Shown: positions 1 through 13,040, counted from the first letter of the stretch. The stretch: DNA of 64,000 bases from Buddleja alternifolia (GCA_019426215.1 CM033394.1:37074423-37138422); one strand, 5' to 3'. The notes: generated by a model from the letters alone, not told the origin. Program-made: numbers and translations.

Positions 1-2
1 CT

Positions 3-131
3 ATGACAGGAAAAAACATTGAATTCGCAGAGAAGCTCTTTGAACAAAAGAGAAAGCTAATCTTGGAAAACAAATTACCAAAAACCAAAGCTACCAGAAA
101 GAAAGCCTGCAACATGATACATGTTGATTAA
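3..131 (+). CDS. Short unrecognised open frame at window edge
   Basis: An open frame of 42 codons runs from an ATG to a TAA. It is rich in Lys and Glu and reads like the charged end of a larger protein, for example one continuing from left of the window. I recognise no domain. It may be a remnant of a retrotransposon polyprotein or chance. Nothing downstream continues it. Confidence 0.2.
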   Translation: MTGKNIEFAEKLFEQKRKLILENKLPKTKATRKKACNMIHVD

Positions 132-3100
132 TGGCATAATCAGGAGTGCTCGAGTTGTGAGTTTCAAGAGAAACCACTATTTGGTACACGAATACGGGTT
201 ATCAAGACAAAACCCGAGTCCGATATCGAAATTTACCCCAAGGGTTTTCCCAAATCCAGGTAAAATCAAGTAAAAGGAAAAGGCCTGAATAGTTAGGCGT
301 AATAATCAATCATGTGATTGCATAAAGAAGAGACAGTTGGAAACGAAAACATTTGTAAAAAGGACAAGCGTGGCAGACAAAGTGGTAAACACAGGGACCC
401 ATGCGCATTAATAAAGGAAGTTTGACATATGCAATGACGTCAAAAAATTAAACAAGATTTGAAGTCCGCATTCGGAATTCGAAACTGATGGCTATAAGGA
501 GGAAGCTCAGAAGCAGATGGAGATCATCAGAAAACTTCTCCAACTCTTTTATTCACAAATATTCATAGAAAATTTATAATCTTTCTTCTTTAAAAGGGTA
601 TGGGGATTTCCCCAAATGGAGGCCCCTCATGAGAGGCTAAAGGTTTTCTTCTCTAATAGCGGAGTAGAATAATATTATCTAATAGTAATTTGTATTTCAT
701 CAACGAAAATTAAAGGCTTTTGTTCAACCTCTGTCTTCCAAAACTTATTAAATCTTTATTCTAAAAATACCTTTTACGCTCAAAGGTAAAAAACGAAATT
801 GGGATGTGTTGTGTATTACTTAAGGAGCTGGGTACGTTACGAACCATCAACTGCGGTTGTGTGGTTGGTTTATCCATTAAACGAGGACTCAAAATAACCG
901 GTGATAAGGCGGTCAACCAAAGGTATTACATTATGAAATTTTAATATTTTTCGCAAGCATGTTGGGCCTGAACTATTCGTAAAATATTTTGTTGTTTTCA
1001 AAGTAATTAAAGAAATAGATTTGCTAATATTCTTGATCAAGGGCCAGAATCGTCACCATTTACGAACATACAGAATTATTTTTGCTATCTTAGAAAGAAA
1101 GAAAACCAAATTTGCCAAACCCCTATAGTTACGGGACTGATTTTACAATTTTCTCTTTCACTTAAATCTTATCGGCATTTGTATGTGGTGTACAACATTT
1201 AGTGCATGTAATCAAGACAAACCTTCTATTCCCTATCGGTTAGGGAGATTGGCACTAGAAGTGTTTTGGTACTTGATTGCTCAACTCGTTTGCAAGTCAC
1301 TTGAAGTCTCAATTGGACATTGAGACTCGATAAGACTTGTATTTCGTAAGCTTCCATGGGAGTGACAGTTGAACACTATGAGTTAATGGGAGCTTTGATT
1401 TTTGACACATCAATGGGATTGATGAATTTAAACGACTCACATCAGTTCTGTCACATAAACTTCACTCTATGTCAGTCAATGACATAACTAATTAGTTATA
1501 ATAGGTATGAGTGAACCTTAGACCCAATGAATCATGTTGAAAATGTACTTGTGACATTAAGTCTGTCATTAGAGTAGTTATAAATCAATTCACCTGTAGG
1601 TGGGTAGAACCTCGAAGTGTGACTTTGATGGGCAAGTGCCAGTTTTAATTGATCACCTAATGGAATTTGTTCTCTCATAAGTGAATGAGTATGTGTCTAT
1701 ATAGTCATGAATAAGTGAGGTCAAAAGTCTTTGACCAAAGCATTGGAGTTGCTTGTGTTAGGCACAAGAGGAAGCTCGATGATCATATCTTATTTTGATA
1801 CATGCAATATGGTTAACTTTTGTAAGTTTGACAAGTCCATCAAATTCACTTGACTGAGACACTGAACAAAAGGTTTATACTCATACGATATTCACAATTG
1901 ATAAAGTTTGGAATGATCTATTCATTCTCTTCTGGGTTGCTGTGTGGGGCCACGAGACTGGCTAGGTATCACCTGCATCCTTTGGTTTTCTTCCATTTCC
2001 AATTGAAATGAACCTAAAGAGTTGCGCATAAAGGATTCACAAAGGAACATAACGAATAAGCTTGATTGACATTTTGAGTATTTGATACCGCTAATTTATT
2101 GCATTTATTAGTTGAGACTTAATTATTTATTTTTCATTAAATGAGATAATTGATTTAATGATAAGTTTAATTAATTAATTAATTTTTTGGAGAAATAAAT
2201 TAATAATCAAATTATCAAATTAATGAATTAATTTATTTGATAGATATTACTTAAAAACTTAAAAGACAAGACCAAATTGGTGGCGAGTGCACAACTGAGG
2301 CCGGTGTCCTCTTGGATGCCCATGTTGGCTTATTTTTGGGCTTGGTTAACCAATTAGGTTATACAAGTATCATTTAAGTGAATTAACATAACTTCAATTC
2401 ACAAGCCTCCGAATAGAAAAAATTCCATTGCCTCTCTCTGCACTAGTTGTCCCTCTATAGAGAAAATGAGAGGTTTTCCAACTTTCATTCCCGCATGGTG
2501 ATTTACGCAGTGATATATTTGCTGCTTGGATTGAAAAATCAAAGAAAACGTTGGAGCAATGGAAGCATGAGAATTACTCCAACCACTTCACTACAAGAAG
2601 TGAATTGAATACCATAAAGTCTCTCTCCACTCATTTCTTGTTATGTATAAAATCCTAATGGATTTTTCACTTCTTTGATGAATATAATAAATTGCCTCAA
2701 TACGATAATTATTTCTTGATGTCTATTTATTTGATTCAAGTCTATTTTATTACTCATTCAATTTATTTAATTCCTTTAATTGGAGGTTACATAATGTGTA
2801 ATTAACGGTTAATTTTTACATTAATTGAGAATGGGTCGAACTCAATCAAATAACAAACGCTGTTCTCATATACAAACAAGAGGAATTTCTTGACCGAACA
2901 TTTCGAGCACCCTTTCACGAGGGTTTTTCCAAATATAAAATAAAAATTAAATACCTCTCAAAAACTTTGTGTCATCAATCTAGATAGTTACAATCAGTTT
3001 TTCAATTGAATTTGGAATTAATTATACGGAATATTGCGATATTCCCTTGATTGGACCAGTTGTAATTTTTGTCTTACTGTTTATAATTTTACAAAATTCG

Positions 3101-3480
3101 TCCCATAAGATATTATACAATCGTTTGCAATTTTGGTTCCATCCATGAAAAATTGGATGAAATTTTGCTCCTGAACTGCATATGCCATTTAGTTTATTAT
3201 TGATCACGTTTCTTGCATGTGCCAAACTAACATTTTCCTTCCTTTTTTGAAGGATTGAGACTAAAAATACATCATTGATTTAAAACTATTACGACTAAAA
3301 TTGCAACAAACCTTATGCTCTTGGGAAAATTATTGTTTAGGGAATAGGAAGATTTCAAATTTATAAAGACAAAACAATTCTTAAGTAATTAGGGAGAAAG
3401 GATTCCTAAACTTAAATTACTAAAATGGTAAATTCAATACAAAATCATATTTGTGTCACCCATTTCATCTTTTTTTTTTC
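132..3480. other. Intergenic, AT-rich, probably retrotransposon-derived
   Basis: No coding region is supported here. The stretch 1190-2900 has the texture of a long terminal repeat (mixed-composition segments, a run of TTAATTAA-rich sequence near 2160-2240), and a similar texture recurs near 42195-43857, but I could not define ends or target-site duplications. The longest open frame (3022-3225, minus) has no recognisable similarity. Confidence 0.5.
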
Positions 3481-3486
3481 TTAATC

Positions 3487-4582
3487 ATACATATTCTTCA
3501 CTTATTAATTTTTCGTTCATCACAAATTAAGTTTAACTTTTTTTCCACACAAAGCTACCCAATAGATTTATCAAAAAATAAAAGTAATATTGTATTATAT
3601 GTCTGAAACAAATTTACAACACTTAAAAATACTTTAAGATAATTGAACATTACATTAAATAAAGTTTTTAATTTTATTTACAAGTAACGACTTCAGAAGT
3701 TGCAGTCGTGTTACAAGAAATAAGAGATCAAGGAAATGTTAAATAGTATACCAAACAATGCAGTTATGATATTTTAAACGACTTCCAAAAACGATGCTTG
3801 ATAAACCATATGATACTTTATATTATGGCAAAATAATAATTAAAACAATTAGCCCTATGATATATCAAATTATCATAAGTAATTATCTTTTTATGGATAA
3901 TATCTTAATTGAAAGAACCACCTACATAAATTTTTTCTAATCAATTCTTTATGAATAATGTCAAAATTTGCATGGTTTTCTATCACATTATCCTTGACGA
4001 TCATTTCTATGATCATAGTTGTAATCACATGCTTAGTTGCATGAAAAAATTATACAGATAAAGGTTATTAATTAAAAAATATTATTAAATCAAGGTTGAG
4101 TATTTTTAATTAAAACCGTTCAAGGGATATAGTTAGAGGTATTTAATTACAAGGCCATAGCCGATGAGGTTGTCAAAAAAATAAAAAAAAGGTATTGCAT
4201 GAATATAAAATTGTTATTTATAAAGAAAAACTTACATAATATTATTTTCAATTATTTAAATTTTTAGATGTGTTGTACAATTTTTCCCAACTTATATTGC
4301 ATTTTTTAATCAATGTACAAATGAAGATAAATAAAATTTAATTAGTTATGAAAGAAAATTGGTTGAGTGGATAATTTGTATTTTTTTAGCAAACATATGA
4401 AGTGGGTAAGACAATGATTTTGCATTCAATTTGTCATTTTAATAATTTGTTTCAAATATACAATAAAATACTACTTGCATTTTTTGATAAATCTATTAGG
4501 TAGATTTGTAAGGAAAAAAAAGTTATACTTCATTTGTGATGAAGGGAACATTAATAAGTGAAGAATATGGATAATTTAAAAA
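3487..4582. mobile_element. Inverted-repeat element, about 1.1 kb
   Basis: The segment near 3487-3625 recurs in reverse complement near 4450-4582. Both arms contain CATATTCTTCACTTATTAAT, then CATCACAAAT, then AGATTTATCAAAAAAT and GAAACAAATT in the same order, with small gaps. The arms are about 130-140 bp and the AT-rich interior has no open frame. Long imperfect terminal inverted repeats without coding capacity suit a Mutator-like MITE or foldback element. I could not fix exact termini or a 9-bp target duplication. Confidence 0.6.
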
Positions 4583-4585
4583 TGG

Positions 4586-5471
4586 CTTGGTGAAGCAGTC
4601 CTCTACTTCACCATTGTTACCACTACCATCGTCGGCGGATTGGGTTGGAGCACCTTTCTTCAAATTGTACATTATATCTTCAAATCTAACGAGACGGATA
4701 TGGATCTAAAGACACATCTCCAAATCTAACGAGACGGATATGGATCTAAAGAGACAGAGACAAATCTAACGAGATGAAGACGAGTGATACTTAAGTTTTT
4801 AAATTTATATAGCGTTTTAGATATTTTATTTAATATTTTATTTTCTCTCTCGTATGAGAATTTGCTTTCTCTCTCGATTGAGAGTTTTATTTCTCCTTCA
4901 ATAGGAGTTGCACAAGATTTTTCTTGTGCTCGTTGGTGAGTTTTTAATATTTGTTATTTTCAAGAACTTGATAGTTGGTGTTTCAGATGTTCTTACTATA
5001 TCGTTTAAGTCGATATGAATTGTATTGTTCCAAGCGTTGTAAACTTTCGATTGAAGAATATATAAAACCGATTTTTCTTCGAAAACAAAAAAAAAGGCAA
5101 TCACTTCTCTCTTAGTTTAAGATTACTGTGTCTTTATAAATTTAAAATATTTCTATTTCTTAAACAATAATTTTCCCTATCGTGTAGGACTAAATTTGCG
5201 CTTTTCCCTTCATTATGTCTACTAACACTGTAATGATAGGAAAGTCAAAAATCTCTAAAAAATACTAATCTTTTAAGTATTTGGTTGGCTGTTTCTATCA
5301 TCACCTCCAATATTAAATGCATGGCATTTGCATCATCAACTACGTACATATATTTATAATACAATAGAAAAATAATCTTATGCAGGGTGACATAAACAAA
5401 GTGAAAAGATATTAAACTGCAATTAATCAATGATTTTTATTTTCACAATAAGACAGTGGGATTTTGCACTT
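4586..5471. other. Intergenic downstream of the lipase gene
   Basis: No gene is supported. It contains a 40-bp tandem repeat (listed separately) and CT-rich sequence at 4840-4900 with repeated TTTCTCTCTCG-type words, possibly the end of an old LTR. The ATG-initiated open frames here are short and have no recognisable content. Confidence 0.5.
4681..4775. repeat. 40-bp tandem repeat, about 2.4 copies
   Basis: The word CAAATCTAACGAGA recurs at 4681, 4721 and 4761, an exact 40-bp period. The first two units share a further GGATATGGATCTAAAGA stretch. No open frame uses the repeat. Confidence 0.85.
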
Positions 5472-8400
5472 TCATTTCAAGAAGACATTAACAGGTGGAG
5501 TGACAACATTCATACAAGACAACATGGGATTAAATATTATATTTTCCCCATAATTAAGATTAATCATTGACTGCGTTTTATGTCGTTTAGTTCCCATCCT
5601 TAGCTGCGGAACTACTGTGGAAGTCTTCAAATGTCGAAATTTCCTTTCACTTGACAATTTACGCGCAAACCTGTACAAATCTTCACATAATTATTTTTGG
5701 AAATGAATTTTTATGAATCATCCTCAATAAATGACAATTTTTTTCTTTGCCAAACTCCGTCAAAAATTGATCTAAGGCCAGAAGATGAGAAATTACTAGT
5801 CTATAACCGACACTTTAAATGGTGCAAAAAAATTAATTTTGATAAGAAGATTCTTATATCAAATCAATAGGGTTTAAATAAAGGGAGAGGAAATAAAAAC
5901 AAAAAAAAAAGATGAGAAAAAAATATAAAAAGAAACTAAAAGAACTTTTCTATATCAAGAGTTGTAGATCATGTGATTGTCTTTGAGTCACCTCATCAAA
6001 ACTATTGAGGTGTCATTATGTGTATTACACCTAGTATATAAATAACATTATATTATTGATTCACCAGAACCAATTGACAGTTCAAAGCGGTATAGGGTGT
6101 TTCTTCAATTAAATAGAGATAGTATAAATAATAACAAAGGAGATTAATGTAATTAATTCTAATTAATTCTTTTTGTTGTAGAATGTAGTAAATACCTTTT
6201 GATAGCATCCTTATTAGTGCCACCATTTATGACGGGCTCAGTTAGACCAGTCTCCAAATTAATCCTTGAAAATGGATTCTTCAGCAGCCTTTCACCTATT
6301 TGCACAAGTTTATCCAAGTTTTCTTCTGTTGCTACATCCACTGAACTCTCAATCCCATCTAGTGTATCATCCTATATATATATATATATTCATTTCCATA
6401 CAATAAGTATTCGAAAAACTCGATTAAGAAATGGATTTTAAAACCAACCCTAATGGTAAAATAAAATAAAGAGAAAATTACTAAAACTTATTAAAATAAA
6501 CTTTAATATCCAAAAAGCATGAAAATATATTTCAATCCAAAAGGCCCACTTGACCTATATTTCATTAAAAAAACAAAACAAAACTTAGGGATAATAAACT
6601 TATGGATTTAATTACCCTTAGCTTTCTAAATTAAAAATTAAGTAAGGATCGTTTATATAAAATTTATTTATTCAGAACTATAATATTGTTAATTGATATT
6701 AATTATTATTCTAATTTTGAATTCTCATATTCTTTTTATCTTCTTAGATAATTATCATGTTAAATTAAAAAAGAAGTTATATAAAGGATTTAAAATAGTT
6801 AAATTAAAAATAAATTTATTATTATACGAATGGAAAATCCAAAATAAAACGATTTCGGTAAAAAATAATCCATTGATCAATTTTTGGCTTATGAAATGAA
6901 GGATAATGTTGTCCTGAAAACTATTTCTCTTAATATTAGGGTTTTTCAAAACGTAAAGTTTGTAGAATAATTTTGGAGATTGAGAGATATTGTCATGGGG
7001 TTTTTAGATGTAAAAGTTGATTTGGAGTGTTTTAGTAATATTTCCTAAAATAAATCTAATTAAATGTGAGGATTATAATGCATTACCTGAATCCTAAGGT
7101 AATTATCCTCAGAATAAAGGGATTGAAAAATCAAAGAATTGTGATAATCAACCATATCTGCACTTGCTTGAGTGAATATCTCAATCAAAGGTGTGGTTCC
7201 CCCATAATGTAGCCAATTCAAAATACCCCATTTTGATGCAAGTTTGCTATTGTATTTTTCCTCAATTCTTGCTGCTCCAGTGCCTATTGATATCGTCAGA
7301 AGACGAGGAAAGTCGACTGGCCTCATTCGGAAGTAGTCGATGCTGCTATCAAACATTTGCTTTGTCACTTGTGTTATAGCAATCAAAGCCTGTTAAAAAA
7401 AAGGGCGAAAGAAAGGAAAGGCAAAATCTTGTCAATAGGATGAAAGGAATGGAGTTGCAAGCAAAATCTTAGTAAGATTTTGCTTTTCCAGACGGTATTT
7501 CATTAGCTATTCTATTTTCATATCAGTTTTATATGTATAATTTTTTTCCTAACTATACAAGTAATATGAAAGTTGTGTACGTAGAGTGTGTATAAAAAGA
7601 AATGAAATACGAAATAAAAGTACTATTTTGAGATAGAAGATAGATCTAGTGCACAATATTTGTATCCATTGGAATGCTTGACCTATCAACTTGATTAATT
7701 TTTTAATTAGCAAATAATAAATAATTTAGTCAATTTTTAATTTCTACTTGAATATATAATATTAACATAATTTATTAAATGTTTTTAATAATTTTAAAAT
7801 GGTCAAGAGATCGACAGTACTATTATATTAGTTAGAACATCAAATACTTTACCATTTTGAATTGTAGTAGAGGGAGCTAGCTATAATTTTTAAAACAAAT
7901 AATAGTTAGGATGAGTTTGGCCGACCTTTTACATAATTAATTTTGAGATAATTAATTCTAATAGAATTAATAATGGCAAAAGCTATGACTTCCAGCTTTT
8001 CCAAAAGGTGACTTTATAACACAAAAATGTCCAAAATAGATTATAGAAAAATGAGCCAAACATTCATCAAAATAATATTTGGACACCAAACACAGATTTT
8101 AGCTTTTCAACCGACGCACCAAATACAGCCTTAGATTGAATATGACAAGGAAATAGACAGTTCAAAAATCCTCAATAGATAAATTATACCGGATTATTTG
8201 CAGCAACACCACCATCAATGAGATTATACTCCCTAACATTTCCATTCTCATCTTTGGTCTGGAACTCATGTCCAGGTAGGAAAGTAGGAGCCGCTGAAGT
8301 ACTTATGCAGATGTCTGAAAATTTAGCATCTAACAAAGGGGATCTTTTTGCCTGCACAAAGCCAACTTGATTATAATCAAGCTACTTTAATAATTTTTTT

Positions 8401-9057
8401 AATTATTATGTGAGATCTTTTTATTTATGAAAAAAACAACTCTTGGTTAAGCGACATCAGTCTTTCACTTTTAAGTAAGATGTCAAGTATTCGAATCTGA
8501 TCCACCCCACATTTTATACTTCAAAAATTAAAAGAAAAAGTAACACAAAAAAGTAGCAAAAACTTTTTTACACAAATCAGATCTTCTATTCGAAAAACAA
8601 TATTTCATCACATATTCCGTTACACTTAGAGACCAAAGTCTATAATTTTTTTAAGAAATCTAAATTGACATGTATTACATATACATTGATCATGCATGAG
8701 TGAAGTGGAATATAAGATAATACACCATTTTGGAATAAAAAAAATCTCAAATACTTTTTACGGTAATAAAAAAATCAAAAAATTATTATTGGAGGAGAGA
8801 AATGAATACCTCATATGTGGAGAAAATGACGGGCTGCAATCGCTTAATGTCAAAAGCTGGAATAACCACATTGGTGATAGCTTGGCTCAACTTAATATTT
8901 TTCAATTTCTCTTTCAATATGCTATGTAGATGCCTCCCATCATATAATGGTCCCATCAAAGATTTTGCTACTTTTCCAAAAGGAAAGAACGTACTGAAAT
9001 CATCAAATTAATCAAAAAACCATTTTTGGTCAAAGTTTTACAAACCATATGTATCTT

Positions 9058-9094
<37 letters not shown>

Positions 9095-10061
9095 ACGTGA
9101 GCTTCCATTCTTTTTTTGTTGTTAACAGAAATCCAAAACAATAAGAGAAGAATTCAAGATTATTGCCTTTGTGGAAATATTTTAGGGCAGTTCTCTAAGT
9201 AGAACGGCTTGATTTCCTTGGCTGCATAAAGAGGACGATTATTTTCGTTCGGAGATGTAAGCATCGCTGTTACAAGGCCGCCTGTGCTAGTTCCAGCTAT
9301 CACATCGAAGTAGTCTGCAAGTCTTACATCCTCCCCGTCCAGCTCCTGAATCAACGAAAGTTAACTTTATGCCACTTTATTCCAAAACTAAGCATCATTT
9401 CATAGGACAAAAGACAACAAAATATTGTGTTCCAAAATAAACGATGATTTTAGTTAAGTGTTAATTGTTATCTGTTATTTATATATGAAACTTTCTTTTC
9501 CTAAATGCAGTTACGTACTGTTTTATAGAAAACAATTTAATTCAAAATTCGTTTTCAATTAAAATAAAGAATGATATGATCAGATAATTATACGATAAAC
9601 ATTCATTTTTTATAATAAGTAAAAATATTTCAGGACATAATAAAAATAGAATCAAATATCCTTTTTAAAACAGAAAGAATATGTGTTTCTATTTCTTATT
9701 TTTCTGGTACGACCCTCTCAATCACTGTAATAATATGACACGACCAACTTTCATCAGCATGAAACTTTTGTTAGGAATTGTATGCTATAAGATCCTTCCT
9801 ACATGGTAGTATATATTTTGTCTAGTGAATTAAATGAATTCATTTTTTTTTTCAATTATTTATATATGTATATATGAAGGAATAATCACAGGATTCAACT
9901 CATATTAGTATCCTTACCTGAAGCTGAGATTCGAGAAATTCGAGTACAACAGCAGGGAGAATTCCTTTGATTCCACCACCATCAATGCTGAGGACAGTTA
10001 TATATCTGTCATACTCCGGAAGCTGATCATCCGTTCGACGAATCGATGAACTTCTATCCAT
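5472..10061 (-). CDS. Patatin-like lipid acyl hydrolase (phospholipase A2-like), 7 exons
   Basis: Exons 5' to 3': 10061-9918, 9345-9167, 8993-8810, 8351-8190, 7389-7087, 6371-6196, 5670-5472. All junctions keep frame, giving 448 residues. The oxyanion motif DGGGIKG is at 27-33, the nucleophile elbow GTSTG at 66-70 (catalytic Ser68), and the dyad Asp in [10 protein letters not shown] at 215. These are the full set for the patatin family, which hydrolyses acyl groups from phospholipids and galactolipids, usually in the cytosol or at membranes, in storage, defence and lipid turnover. No signal peptide is visible, unlike vacuolar storage patatins. Intron 2 starts with GC rather than GT. The acceptor of exon 6 follows a TA-dinucleotide run instead of a pyrimidine tract. 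The last exon carries about 45 residues beyond the point where relatives I know usually stop, so the C-terminus is unusual. It looks functional; the precise subfamily is not resolved. Confidence 0.93.
7906..8134. mobile_element. Possible hAT-like MITE in lipase intron 4
   Basis: Inside intron 4 a segment starts TTAGGATGAGTTTGG and ends in CCAAATACAGCCTTA, which is its imperfect inverted repeat (AAGGCTGTATTTGG on the other strand). The short interior is non-coding. Size, ends and intronic location suit a hAT-type MITE, but the inverted repeats are imperfect and I found no clear 8-bp target duplication. Confidence 0.35.
9056..9094. repeat. (TA)n(TG)n microsatellite in lipase intron 2
   Basis: A TA run passes directly into about ten TG dinucleotides. 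It sits between the GC donor and the acceptor of intron 2, so length changes here would alter a short intron. Confidence 0.95.
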
Positions 10062-10178
10062 CGCTGATTTCACAGCAGTTAAGAAGAAGAAAGAACAACT
10101 TTAATTTTATGCGAAATCAAATGATGCAGTAGGTGGATAGCCGTGTTAAATATTATAGTCAGGAGAAGTATGGGAGTG

Positions 10179-10186
10179 TATATATA
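10179..10186 (-). promoter_or_regulatory. Probable TATA box of the lipase gene
   Basis: A TATATA core reads on the minus strand about 118 bp before the lipase ATG at 10061. A GATA microsatellite lies alongside it. It is the only good TATA-like site at suitable spacing; use as the promoter is inferred. Confidence 0.5.
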
Positions 10187-10420
10187 GATAGATAGATAGA
10201 TATATTAAAATGTGTTCAATTGTAATTCGTCAACTTGAAATGCAGATAATTATTTATAATTAAGGCCACATGCTGAAGGCGATGGTCATATAAATTAGGG
10301 TCACACCTAACCCAAGTTCGGAATTTTTCGGTTCAAAATAAGTTCCACGTTTGGGTTACTCAATATTCATGGGTAAGTAGCACTTTTCAACCCATAAATT
10401 TATCTTTATTCAATTTTGCA

Positions 10421-10668
10421 CTCGATGAACTTCTCTCCATTGATGATTTCACAGTGAAGGAGAATTAAAAAGAACAACTTTAATTTTGTGCAAAATGATA
10501 CACTAGATAGCAATTTTATATATGTTAGAAGAAATATATATTAATGTGTGAAAAGTACTTCGTCAACTGAACTATTGAATATCCAGATAATTATTTATAG
10601 GGCCACATGACGAACGTGATGGCATTATTCATTAGGTTCATACCTAACAGAGGTTCGGAATATTTCGG
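10421..10668 (-). pseudogene. Tandem duplicate of lipase promoter and first codons
   Basis: This block repeats 10042-10330 with a period near 380 bp. It again contains an ATG (10440) followed by a Met-acidic-Arg-Ser-Ser-Ser start like the lipase, the same AAAGAACAACTTTAATTTT leader, a TA-rich TATA region, and the upstream GGCCACATG ... CCTAAC ... GGTTCGGAAT block. The duplicated frame stops after 17 codons. It is a truncated copy of the 5' end, either a relic of a tandem lipase duplicate or a duplicated promoter. Confidence 0.75.
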
Positions 10669-11805
10669 CTTTTAATAAATAGCCTAATTATGCTTTCAAG
10701 TAATTTGTTTGTGATGCAATATCAAAATAAGGTCAAGAACAAAGCAGTAAATCGTTACAAATTCACATTGGAATGCGTATATTTACGAAAAGATATATGA
10801 TATTCAACCTTACAAATCAATTTTTTTTAAATTAGTACTAATTCGTCTTTTTCGGTATGACTAGCTTGAATTCCCCCTAAAACGAATTAATTAGTTAGTA
10901 TTTATAGAATCTAATAGAATTGAGCCCAACATCTCATTATATATGTAATTGAATAATATGGGTAATGATCCAGCTTCAATTATAAGAAGCCTTTAATTAT
11001 TAATCCACTTATATATGATTTATTTATGCGTAAATTTTTGAATTTATTTATAGTCAATTATAATCATGACACATAAGTTTGTATTACTCAATCTTAACAT
11101 TAGAAAAAACATTATTGGAGCGACATGCTAGTGGAATAACATTTATTTTGTAATTAAATAGGCACTTTGATTGAAGTTATATTTTATTTTCCACATTATT
11201 AGCTTTGGCGGCAAACCTCAACTAAATTTATCTATGCTATTCCAATTTTTATTTTTTGACATTGAGCCGATAACATTTTTGACACATTGCATACACCAAA
11301 ACAACAATGACGACATATTAATTCATCTAAGGAAATATATGCAGGATAATTTATTCTATTATAATTAAGGTCTTGGTCTATGAGTTCCAGCTTCAACCAA
11401 AAATTCTGGCATAAATTTAATTAAATAATAATCATTGCGTATGCTTGGATATACATTAATTTAACACTAGAAAAATATCAAATAGAATATATATAGATAT
11501 AGATATAGATTTATCCAAAGATTAAAAAATTGAAAGATGAATGATCACATGAAGTACAAGTCAATTTGCGTTGTTATTTAATTTCCTATATTAAATTCCG
11601 TTTGGTGGTGTAGCCTAATCAGAAATGAATATATAGACAAGTGGTTAGAGGCTAAGAAAAATGACTCCGTTGTATTAACATTGACTTAATTAGCATAATT
11701 AGCTCCATAATTATTTATACCAAACCGGAAATTAAAATTATAAACAAGAATTTGATAAATACTGTTGACCTCTTTATATTATATCATATGTAACACTTAC
11801 CCCTA

Positions 11806-11914
11806 TACGGAAAATTCTAGTCCGCTCCCGATTTGGTCACAATGTATTTCACAATGAAAGTCATTTTTTAAAATATACATAGGTGTGAACAAACCGGAAG
11901 CGAGCTAGAATTCT
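11806..11914. mobile_element. Tiny foldback element with CCCCTA flanks
   Basis: Two arms of about 30 bp pair as inverted repeats: AATTCTAGTCCGCTCCCG near 11813 against the reverse complement of CGGAAGCGAGCTAGAATT near 11895-11912. Direct repeats CCCCTA lie immediately outside at 11800-11805 and 11915-11920 and look like a target-site duplication. The 109-bp unit has no open frame. Confidence 0.6.
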
Positions 11915-12823
11915 CCCCTACTTATTAAATAACTTCATCCCGTAACTTGACAGTCAATATAATGGACAAACCATTAACATATATTAGTCTTTGGTAGGTA
12001 ACTTAGTTAATTACGAAATTGTATTTACAATAATAAATGTATTACTTCAATGCCTCCAAGAGTTAACTTCATAGCTTATATCCCTACACGTCCCCAATAT
12101 TCACAATGAAATCTAACTCTATTGGCGAAGTTGTCGTCCCAATATTATCACAGGTATTGGATTTTCCTCTCACCGATAGCGTGTGGGTCTTTTATCTACT
12201 TTAATAGTAGTTGTTAACTGGTTGTAATAGTTGCTACTTAGTTGTAACTCGGTAGTATTGCATATTCATAACATGTATCGTATAACCAAAATACTCAAAA
12301 AATAAAAAATGTAGCCTATATTCATTGGGAATAAGCAGAGGATCAAAAGTGACAATCTTAATTTATACCCCTAAAAAATGACTCCCAAAAGTCAGTCTTT
12401 ATAATACTGGAAGATGTAGCTATAATAAATAATGACTAAAGATGTATATAATTTTATAATAAAATAAGTGATTTTTTTAAGTATAAGTGATATAGTACAG
12501 GGAGCAAACTCTAAATTACATAAGAATAATTATGATTATTTATTGGATTGTCTGATCCATGAGCGATACATATGCAAATATTTTATAGACAGCGGTTTCA
12601 GCAACTCAGCCGTTGTCCTTTACTGAGTTGAAATATGAAGTCAAGTTGTCCTAATAATATTATATGTGCATGTAGCATAATTTTATATAACATCATCCGC
12701 TGCACTTTGGGAAAACCATTTTTTTTTCTTTCTTATAAAACAAATTATATATAGATTTATGACTTCAATATAGTCAGTGACTTCTCTCACTTTGCTAATA
12801 AGAAATTAAGGGTGAATGCGCAT

Positions 12824-13040
12824 CCCCTCACTTTAATGCTAATTACAAAAAATTCTTAATTTTTGGTAAATTACAATGAAACCTCTCAAAAGGTCTATTT
12901 GCAAGGTTTATTGAAGGTGAAATTGTAAGAATTTTAAATACATAGGGGGTGTAATTGTATGAACATATTAAAATGATGAGAACTTTATGTAATTTCGAAA
13001 AAGGCATGGGATTTTCGGTAATTAGCACTAAAGTGAGGGG
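12824..13040. mobile_element. MITE-like element with CCCCTCACTTTA inverted ends
   Basis: The left end CCCCTCACTTTAATGCTAATTAC reads again, reversed and with one or two changes, at the right end (GTAATTAGCACTAAAGTGAGGGG). The 217-bp unit is non-coding. I see no obvious target-site duplication, so it may be an old MITE. Confidence 0.6.

Noticed and set aside
6755..6949. Open frames in lipase intron 5 on both strands.
   Set aside because: They lie between exons 5 and 6, are low-complexity Asn/Ile/Phe-rich and do not fit the splice pattern.
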